The position numbers and the translations under genes were made by a program. A stretch of DNA of 19,974 nt from JBEIUO01 sp964549785 (GTDB taxonomy: Bacteria; Planctomycetota; Phycisphaerae; Phycisphaerales; UBA1924), in the NCBI GenBank assembly GCA_964549785.1, contig CAZJXA010000038.1, positions 1 through 19,974 of the forward strand, read 5' to 3'. Numbering within the stretch: position 1 is the stretch's first letter; the number at the start of each line of letters is the position of its first letter. The notes under the pieces are model-generated. The model saw only the letters and a list, made by a program, of their open reading frames with translations, did not search any database and had not been told where the DNA came from. This document shows positions 14,662 to 19,974 of the stretch, piece after piece.

Positions 14662-15777
14662 TTACCTCCCCGCCGCCATCTGCCGCGCCATCTGCAACCA
14701 CCGCTCCGCCCACACCTCCGCCGCATACGCCCCCGCCAGTTCGCTGCTCCGCCGCCCCATCTCGGGCAACCGGCCGTGGTTCGCGTGCATCCACTCCATC
14801 GCGTCCGTCAGCGCGCCCGCATCACCCGCCGGGATCACCTGCGCGTTGTACGAACTCTGCCCCAGTTCCACCGCAGCTCCGCATACCTCCGTGATAATGA
14901 TCGGCAGCCCCGCCGCGCAACTCTCGACGATCACCATTCCCCACGGCTCATAATTGCTGACCAGCACAAACACGCCGCTCTCGGCCAGCACTTTGGGCTG
15001 GTCCTGCGGCTGAACAAACCCGATGTCCTCGATCCCCGCAACACCCCTGAGCAGGCTCCCCAACTCACCTTTGCCCATGCACACCAGCGGCCATGGCTCC
15101 TTCACCCGGTCGCGATACGCCCGATAGCCCGCGACCAGAATGTCGATCGACTTGGCCTCGACATAGCGCCCCATATAGAGAAATCGCTTCGGCCACGCGC
15201 CGCCGCCACGAAGTCGCTCGGCGTACGCCCGAGCGCACCCGGCGAAATCTCCGCTGTACATCCCCTTCACGATCTGCTCGGGCCGAAACCCCAGCACCTT
15301 CGCGACCATCGCACCGCGCTCCCCCGGCACGATCACCCGCGACAAACGCGAGAACAACTGGGGATGCCGGAAGCGTCCGAGCCGCTCCCGCAGCGACCCC
15401 GAGTAGGGAGTGTCCATCGTCATCGCCGTCGGAACGTGTGTGAGTCCCTCCGCGAAGGGCAAATCCCGATACGCAGCGTACATCCAACCCGGTACGACCA
15501 GCACATCGGGCTTCAGGTTCCGGACGATCGCGGTCACCGCCGCATCGCCGCTGCGCAGCCGCGGCTCCGGGACGAACGTGTGCGGGGTGCTTCCCATCAG
15601 TGAAGCATCAAACGCCACCTGCGTCGTCGTCTCCGGCGCTCCCACCACCACATGAAGGTCCACCTCGGGCCGCGCGTGCAGAGCGCTCCAGCAGGCCGCC
15701 ATGTACCCCGAAATGCTCGTCCAGCAGATCACGATGCGGAGGCGTCGCACGGGGTTGTCGGTGTGAAAGTCGCTCAT
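14662..15777 (-). CDS. GT4-type glycosyltransferase
   Basis: A 371-aa retaining glycosyltransferase of the GT-B fold. The N-terminal Rossmann half starts with RLRIVICWTSISGYM. The C-terminal half carries the nucleotide-sugar features: YMGRYVEAKSIDILV (the R...K phosphate-binding strand-helix) and the E-x7-E motif in EPWGMVIVE (E277 and E285), followed by AAGLP. ATG 15777 is preferred to an in-frame TTG at 15789. It lies 49 bp downstream of the other glycosyltransferase, in the same direction, and is likely co-transcribed. The acceptor and sugar are unknown; a role in surface polysaccharide or glycolipid synthesis is inferred from the pairing. Confidence 0.88.
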   Translation of the reverse strand: MSDFHTDNPVRRLRIVICWTSISGYMAACWSALHARPEVDLHVVVGAPETTTQVAFDASLMGSTPHTFVPEPRLRSGDAAVTAIVRNLKPDVLVVPGWMYAAYRDLPFAEGLTHVPTAMTMDTPYSGSLRERLGRFRHPQLFSRLSRVIVPGERGAMVAKVLGFRPEQIVKGMYSGDFAGCARAYAERLRGGGAWPKRFLYMGRYVEAKSIDILVAGYRAYRDRVKEPWPLVCMGKGELGSLLRGVAGIEDIGFVQPQDQPKVLAESGVFVLVSNYEPWGMVIVESCAAGLPIIITEVCGAAVELGQSSYNAQVIPAGDAGALTDAMEWMHANHGRLPEMGRRSSELAGAYAAEVWAERWLQMARQMAAGR

Positions 15778-15826
15778 CGCACGATTCAAGTTCGACGCGT
15801 TCCGCTCGATCGCAACCTAGAAAGCC

Positions 15827-17083
15827 CTAGGACGTGGCACCCCCCGCCGCCGAAGAACCCGAGTATAACGATTCAAACCGCCGAATAATGCGGGATTCAT
15901 CGACAAACTCGCGCGCCCACTCCCGCGCCCGCAGGGTTCCCACCGATTCTGCCTGACCGCGCCAGTTCGCAAGCGCCATCCGCATGGCCCCGGTGATCTC
16001 CTCGACGCTCCCGTCGGTGATGGTGGCCCCGCCGCTCCGCTCAAGTTCGGGCCAGATATCCACTGAACGTGTCGTGATGACCGGCGTCCCCGCAAGCAGC
16101 GATTCGATCAACACAAATCCGAAGTTCTCCTGCTGGGTCGGTAGCACAAACGCCGCACCCGCTTGGTACAACGACACCTTGAGGGGGCCGCCGACCAGTC
16201 CCGGAAACACCACGCGCTCCGCGATCCCCAGTTCCGTCGCCAGAGCCTTCATCCGTCCGACGTACTCCGGCGGGTCCGACGGCCCCGCCACCACCACGCG
16301 GAACCTTGGTTCCGAGCCCGCCACATCCTGCTTCAGTCGGGCCGCCGCCCGCAGCAACACCTCGACGCCCTTCTTGTGGTGAATGCGGCTCAAAAACACC
16401 AACACCGGCTCATCCGCGGCCAAGCCAAACTCGGCCCGCGCCCCCGCCGGGCCCGGCAACGACCGAAACAAAGACGTATCAAATACGAGCGGCACCACCT
16501 CGCCCCGTGAACACGCCGCCGCGCTCAGCACCCCGCGCGCCTGCTCTCGCTCCGCCTCGGCCGTAAAGTGAACAGCCCTGGCCCGGTCGAAAGTCCGGTT
16601 CCCCATCAGGGCCAGCGAAAACCGCTTCTTCAGCCCGCCCTGCGCCATGCACCATCGGTCCAGCATCCCGTGCGCTGAAACCACATACGCCACCCCCGCC
16701 CGTTCCGCCACCCGCGCCAGCGCATGGTTCGATGGTGTCCACGCCCCGTGCAGATGCAGGGCATCCGCCGACGCAATCTCGCGAGCTGCGACCCCGACCG
16801 AGGCCCGCGTCAGCCGCTGTGTCGGTGTGTCCGCCTGCGCTTCCGCCGTACGCCGTCCGCGCATCCGATCCAGCGGATCCGTCAACTCCAAAAGCACCGA
16901 CCGCGGCAGCGGGTGGCTCCCGAGTTTCTCCCGTTTCCATTCCTCCGGCACACCCGAATCATCCGCGGTCAGCACAACGACCTCGTGCCCCGCCCGAGCC
17001 AGCGCGGCAGAAAGATCCAGCACGGCCCGCACCACCCCGCCATCCGCCAGCCGCAGCCATTTCAAGTATTGAACAATTCTCAC
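15827..17083 (-). CDS. GT4-type glycosyltransferase
   Basis: A 418-aa glycosyltransferase of the GT-B fold. The N-terminus VRIVQYLKWLRLADGGVVRA contains the early GG loop of GT4 enzymes. HLHGAW and SAHGMLDRW lie in the acceptor half. The donor half shows VFLSRIHHKKG (Arg and Lys-Lys contacting the diphosphate), VVAGPSD, and the E-x7-E motif in ENFGFVLIE (E319 and E327), followed by AGTPVI. The start is uncertain. GTG 17083 sits right at the conserved first strand, while GTG 17125 would add 14 residues; neither has a Shine-Dalgarno. It is first of a two-gene minus-strand unit with the glycosyltransferase at 14662-15777 and divergent from the lipoprotein gene. Confidence 0.88.
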   Translation of the reverse strand: MRIVQYLKWLRLADGGVVRAVLDLSAALARAGHEVVVLTADDSGVPEEWKREKLGSHPLPRSVLLELTDPLDRMRGRRTAEAQADTPTQRLTRASVGVAAREIASADALHLHGAWTPSNHALARVAERAGVAYVVSAHGMLDRWCMAQGGLKKRFSLALMGNRTFDRARAVHFTAEAEREQARGVLSAAACSRGEVVPLVFDTSLFRSLPGPAGARAEFGLAADEPVLVFLSRIHHKKGVEVLLRAAARLKQDVAGSEPRFRVVVAGPSDPPEYVGRMKALATELGIAERVVFPGLVGGPLKVSLYQAGAAFVLPTQQENFGFVLIESLLAGTPVITTRSVDIWPELERSGGATITDGSVEEITGAMRMALANWRGQAESVGTLRAREWAREFVDESRIIRRFESLYSGSSAAGGATS

Positions 17084-17177
17084 AGATGACAGGATAACAC
17101 AGACCGACGTTAAGCCCCGGGGCACGCCGCCGCCCGATCGTTTACCATCGTGGCCTGACTCTCAAAGGAATCAGAAC

Positions 17178-17771
17178 ATGCGAATACTCCCGCTTCTTGT
17201 CCTTGTCCTCGCCGCGTTCCTCCCGCTGGTCGGCTGCAAAAGCAGCGGCATGCGGCCATCGGGCGAGGCGGCACTCATGGTGCCCACGGCCGATTCAGCG
17301 ATCGTCGTGTTTATGCGGCCCGCGACTTTCGGAGGTGCGATTCAGTCGGTGGTTTACGAGGCCACAACCCCCAATCACTCGATGGTCGGGATCGTCTCGT
17401 CCGGCACCAAGGTTGCGTACCGGACCCCACCCGGCGAGCACATGTTCATGGTTGTGTCGGAGTCGGCGGACTTTCTGAGAGCCACGCTCGATGCCGGGAA
17501 GACCTACTACGTGTTGGTAACCCCACGCATGGGCGTGTGGCGAGCCCGCTTCTCTCTCAAACCTGTTCGAGCAGCCGATTTCGACACCAGCCGTTTCAAG
17601 AGTTGGGACCGCTCCACCAAGCTCTACCAGAACACGGACGCCTCTCAGGCGTGGGCGGTCAACAACGCTCCTAGCGTCCAGAAACGGCGCGACGAGGCGC
17701 AGCCCCGGTGGCACAACAAACCCGACGACGACAAGGCAGACGCGACGCTGCTTGCAAGCGACGGTCGATAA
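17178..17771 (+). CDS. lipoprotein, DUF2846-like
   Basis: A 197-aa predicted lipoprotein. The signal peptide ends in a clear lipobox, LVGC, with lipidation at C20, followed by KSSG. The mature part has DSAIVVFMRP, VAYRTPPGEHMFMV and LDAGKTYYVLVTPR, a beta-sandwich pattern like that of DUF2846-type lipoproteins, where a PGEH/PG-H turn and a KTYY strand recur. The C-terminal ~50 residues are polar and likely disordered. AAGGA lies 9 nt before ATG 17178. Probably envelope-bound, with unknown function. It stands alone, divergent from the glycosyltransferases. Confidence 0.8.
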   Translation: MRILPLLVLVLAAFLPLVGCKSSGMRPSGEAALMVPTADSAIVVFMRPATFGGAIQSVVYEATTPNHSMVGIVSSGTKVAYRTPPGEHMFMVVSESADFLRATLDAGKTYYVLVTPRMGVWRARFSLKPVRAADFDTSRFKSWDRSTKLYQNTDASQAWAVNNAPSVQKRRDEAQPRWHNKPDDDKADATLLASDGR

Positions 17772-17801
17772 GCGCTTTCAACAGCCCCCCTCCCACCTCT
17801 G

Positions 17802-17834
17802 AAAAAAAGCGCCGGCATCGTCGCTGTCGGCGCT
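17802..17834 (-). terminator. rho-independent terminator of the sigma/anti-sigma unit
   Basis: On the minus strand, AGCGCCG (17834-17828) pairs perfectly with CGGCGCT (17814-17808) across a 13-nt loop, followed by a run of T (seven A on the plus strand, 17802-17808). It lies about 80 bp after the stop of the anti-sigma-like gene at 17916. The 7-bp GC-rich stem plus T-tract is the best intrinsic terminator in the window. The loop is large but contains GC bases that may extend the stem. Confidence 0.65.
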
Positions 17835-17915
17835 CCCGTACAGGTTTAAGTCCCCGGGCCGGATCGCGAGATCGAACGCGCGGGAGGCAGAGCCCGCTTC
17901 GCGTCGTTGGAAACG

Positions 17916-18668
17916 CTACCGCACCTCCATCGTCTCCGCCCGAACCGTCACCCCCGCCGGCAGACAGTGCCGCGCCACATCCGCATAGCACGACGCCTCG
18001 CTCCCGCACACCTCGGGCGACGACTCCAAACACGCCGTGATCGCCTCCGCCGTGGTCGTTTCCTTTGACCATGAACCCTTCGGCCCGCTCATCGCCAGCA
18101 CCACCAAGCTCTCCGGTCCTTCCTCCAGCACCGAATCACAGGCCGACTCGAACGCGAACCCGATCAGTTCACCCTCGGACAGGTCCTCGATCCCGCGCCC
18201 GCAGTCCCACTCGTGGCTCTTCACCCGCACACACCGCGTCGTCCCGTCGCTGCCCTTGTACATCGCGACGATGATCGAATCCCGCAACTCCGGAAGCGCC
18301 GAACCCGTCGATTTAACGTCCGCGGTCACGAGAGCCGTCAAGCCAGCGCCCGACGCACGGCCGAACCCCGTCGCCGGGTCGCGCACGACAACACCGTTGT
18401 CTGAAGGCCGGTTCTGCGAGGGGTCGACACCGCCCGCCACCATCGTCCCCGAGTCGCTGCGAACCGCATCGGTGCGCAGCAGAATCACCGCGGCCGTCAG
18501 AGCAGCCGCCACGGCCAGCCCCGCCGAAGCCCACCCGAAAATCCGATAGGGGTCAGCCCGGCCGACAGGTCTCCGTTGGGTGGGCAAGGCCATCGGAACG
18601 CCGCCCGAGCCGAACTCCTCGGCCTCGCGCGCCATCCTCAGCAATTGCATCAGTTCCACGTCGGTCAT
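17916..18668 (-). CDS. putative membrane anti-sigma factor with Cys-rich outer domain
   Basis: A 250-aa single-pass protein: a short cytoplasmic N-terminus (residues 1-40, starting MTDVELMQLLRMA), a transmembrane helix (about 43-65) and an outer domain of about 185 residues with seven cysteines in its last ~110. Its gene follows the ECF sigma gene by 54 bp on the same strand, the usual order for a sigma/anti-sigma pair. The assignment rests on this position and the topology. The N-terminus lacks the H-x3-C-x2-C zinc motif of many anti-sigma factors. GGGAG lies just upstream of ATG 18668. A perfect-stem terminator follows at 17834-17802. The cysteines suggest disulfides outside the cytoplasm. 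An unrelated membrane protein remains possible. Confidence 0.6.
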   Translation of the reverse strand: MTDVELMQLLRMAREAEEFGSGGVPMALPTQRRPVGRADPYRIFGWASAGLAVAAALTAAVILLRTDAVRSDSGTMVAGGVDPSQNRPSDNGVVVRDPATGFGRASGAGLTALVTADVKSTGSALPELRDSIIVAMYKGSDGTTRCVRVKSHEWDCGRGIEDLSEGELIGFAFESACDSVLEEGPESLVVLAMSGPKGSWSKETTTAEAITACLESSPEVCGSEASCYADVARHCLPAGVTVRAETMEVR

Positions 18669-18722
18669 AAGGCTCCCGTTGCTTGATATGGCCGCCGTCC
18701 GGCCGCGCTCGCCCCAACCCGG

Positions 18723-19346
18723 TCAGGACTGACCCATCGCACCCAAGAACGCGCGCAATTTGCGGAATACACCCTGTTTGCGGTCGTTGGCCGTGCTCGC
18801 CGAAATCCCCAGTCGTTTCGCGAGTTCTCGGTCGCTCGCCCCGTCCGCCACGCACCGCAACACCCACCGCTCATCCTCGCTGAACGCGCCGTCGCCTCCG
18901 CTCATGGTTTTCCGCAAGGCGTCCAGCACCTCCGCCAACGCCGCGGCCTCATCGCCCGCCTCCGCCACCGGCTTCAGCCCCGTCGGGTTCGAAGCGCGCA
19001 GGCCCTCGCCCGCCGCCGCCGCCAAATCGCGGTTCTTCTCGCGTGTCGAATCCCGTAGATATTGCCGCCACACGTTGGTTGCGACCGCGTACACGAACGT
19101 CGAAAATGCCGCCCGCGTCGGGTCAAACTTCCCCGCCGAAACCGCACGCCAAACGTTCATCCACGTCCGCTGCGCAAGATCGTCCGCCAGGTCCTCTCCG
19201 CCGGTCACCCGCGCTCCGAACATCCGCTTGAGGCCCGGAGTCAGCCGCGCGTGTTGGTCAGCCAGGTCGGGGGGCGGCTGTTCATGGGCGTCGGTCGCCC
19301 TCCTCAGGCGTGTCCCCTCGGGTTGTTGCTGTTCACCCACGGCCAT
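18723..19346 (-). CDS. ECF-type RNA polymerase sigma factor
   Basis: A 207-aa sigma70-family regulator. Region 2 is visible as EDLADDLAQRTWMNVWRAV followed by FDPTRAAFSTFVYAVATNVW, the -10-recognition and core-binding helices. A variable linker follows. Region 4 is a helix-turn-helix, LRCVADGASDRELAKRLGIS then TANDRKQGVFRKLRAFL, for -35 recognition. There is no region 1 or 3, as expected for ECF. ATG 19346 is preferred over the longer frame from 19439 because the added ~30 residues show no family similarity; no Shine-Dalgarno is clear for either. The Gln/Pro-rich start (about residues 5-25) is likely disordered. It is followed by the anti-sigma candidate, and both probably end at the terminator at 17802-17834. 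Confidence 0.9.
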   Translation of the reverse strand: MAVGEQQQPEGTRLRRATDAHEQPPPDLADQHARLTPGLKRMFGARVTGGEDLADDLAQRTWMNVWRAVSAGKFDPTRAAFSTFVYAVATNVWRQYLRDSTREKNRDLAAAAGEGLRASNPTGLKPVAEAGDEAAALAEVLDALRKTMSGGDGAFSEDERWVLRCVADGASDRELAKRLGISASTANDRKQGVFRKLRAFLGAMGQS

Positions 19347-19509
19347 ACCGCGCACAATACTCCGAACCGCCAGCCGCGGCGGAGCGATCGGGGCGACCGC
19401 CCACGACCCCCACCCGGGCTTATGCGCAACGCCGTTCACGGAAGCGTTCTACGCGGCCCGCCCACCCCGCGCTCGGGCGAGCCGACCCGCCCGACGCAAA
19501 CCGGTGGTC

Positions 19510-19776
19510 TCAGCCCTTCTGCTTGTAGTAGTCGAGATTCACCTGAACAAACCGGTTCCACTCCTGCGGCAAGTCGGCGTCCGGAAAGATCGCCTTCACC
19601 GGGCATTCATCGACGCACAACCCGCAGTCGATGCAGGTGTCCGGGTCGATGTACAACTGGTCCGTCGTGGCGAAGTCTTTCTCGTTCTTCGTCGGATGGA
19701 TGCAGTCGACAGGGCAGACATCGACACACGAAGTGTCTTTGGTGGCGATACATGGTTCGGCGATGACGTGGGACAT
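19510..19776 (-). CDS. fdxA: 7Fe ferredoxin ([3Fe-4S][4Fe-4S])
   Basis: An 88-aa cytoplasmic electron carrier. The cysteine pattern is C9-x7-C17-x3-C21-P ... C48-x2-C51-x2-C54-x3-C58-P. By comparison with Azotobacter ferredoxin I, C9, C17 and C58 should hold a [3Fe-4S] cluster and C21, C48, C51 and C54 a [4Fe-4S] cluster. The position where an 8Fe ferredoxin would have C-x2-C after C9 is Thr, supporting the 7Fe type. A ~10-residue insertion (about 28-40) precedes YIDPDTCIDCGLC. ATG 19776 has only a weak GGAAG upstream. The short form lacks the long C-terminal tail of Azotobacter FdI. Its redox partner is not in the window. Confidence 0.92.
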   Translation of the reverse strand: MSHVIAEPCIATKDTSCVDVCPVDCIHPTKNEKDFATTDQLYIDPDTCIDCGLCVDECPVKAIFPDADLPQEWNRFVQVNLDYYKQKG

Positions 19777-19854
19777 GAATTTGGATGCTTCCGCGTTAGC
19801 CGTCAGGGTGGCGGAAACGCTCGAAAATGGCGTGGGGCTTCGGGGCGCATGGGT

Positions 19855-19974
19855 CTAGGAATCCAGAAGAGTTTCCAGCACGGCAATGATAGGAGTCCGC
19901 AGCCCAAGCCGCTCGTCGATCGCCCGGCCGTGACCCCGCCATGCCGTCCTTTGTTCGCGTTCGCTAGCCCCGCC
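19855..19974 (-). CDS. possible C-terminus of a gene beyond the window edge (partial)
   Basis: On the minus strand the frame is open from the window edge to a TAG at 19857-19855, giving 39 residues that end in a plausible helix, TPIIAVLETLLDS. Third positions are mostly G or C. I do not recognise the protein. If real, it lies upstream of the ferredoxin on the same strand, with 78 bp between them. The piece is too short to exclude chance. Confidence 0.3.
   Translation of the reverse strand, partial: GGASEREQRTAWRGHGRAIDERLGLRTPIIAVLETLLDS

Noticed and set aside
14332..15603. Plus-strand frame of 423 codons opposite the glycosyltransferase
   Set aside because: It passes through the 100-N run, so its frame is arbitrary, and it is Arg/Pro/His-rich as expected for the complement of the glycosyltransferase gene.
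1..19974. CRISPR arrays, tRNA or rRNA genes, insertion sequences, integrases
   Set aside because: Read on both strands, I found no direct-repeat/spacer pattern, no transposase or integrase motifs, and no convincing tRNA or rRNA segments.

Overview
The window is GC-rich bacterial DNA carrying about 17 confident genes. It most likely comes from a planctomycete, probably of the Phycisphaerae type. The support is: a large secreted enzyme ending in a tandem Asp-rich EF-hand (dockerin-like) tail; a prepilin-like protein with the GFSLIE cleavage motif and a late FADGS motif; a membrane protein with a C-x2-CGY...C-x2-CG zinc ribbon; and an ECF sigma factor followed by a membrane anti-sigma-like partner. 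The lineage is inferred from these traits, not from a marker gene. A run of exactly 100 Ns (14383-14482) marks a scaffold join of unknown true length, so this is draft or metagenomic sequence.

Layout. 1-2218 (+): a possible gene tail, then a secreted Cys/Pro-rich protein of unknown function and a multi-pass membrane protein with a zinc ribbon. 2401-5625 (-): a 1074-residue secreted GH15 glucoamylase-like enzyme with both catalytic glutamates and an EF-hand tail. 5949-7376 (-): cardiolipin synthase. 7494-8141 (+): a stand-alone HD hydrolase of the SpoT/MESH1 type. 8159-8941 (-): a pseudopilin, divergent from a C-terminally anchored envelope protein (9013-10026 +). 10118-11101 (-): a Tat-exported metallophosphoesterase. 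11270-14626 (+): a likely operon of an exported methyltransferase-fold protein, a lipid kinase, an aromatic amino acid hydroxylase and a small membrane protein cut by the N gap. 14662-17083 (-): two tandem GT4 glycosyltransferases. 17178-17771 (+): a lipoprotein. 17916-19346 (-): ECF sigma factor and Cys-rich anti-sigma candidate, with a rho-independent terminator behind them. 19510-19776 (-): a 7Fe ferredoxin. 19855-19974 (-): a possible gene end at the window edge.

The most notable observation is at the left end. A near-consensus promoter (TTGACA, 17 bp, CATACT) and a strong Shine-Dalgarno lead to an ATG at 208. That ATG is followed at once by three tandem copies of the heptamer TCCTCTG and is out of frame with the long secreted ORF behind it. 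Adding one copy, or losing two, would fuse this ATG to the signal peptide. This looks like a repeat-length (phase-variation) switch captured in the OFF state, although a sequencing or assembly error is the main alternative.

The other genes suggest a cell that invests in its envelope: phospholipid synthesis, lipid phosphorylation, surface polysaccharide synthesis, pilin-like export, exported hydrolases and an envelope-sensing sigma pair. No tRNA, rRNA, CRISPR array, transposase or phage gene was seen.
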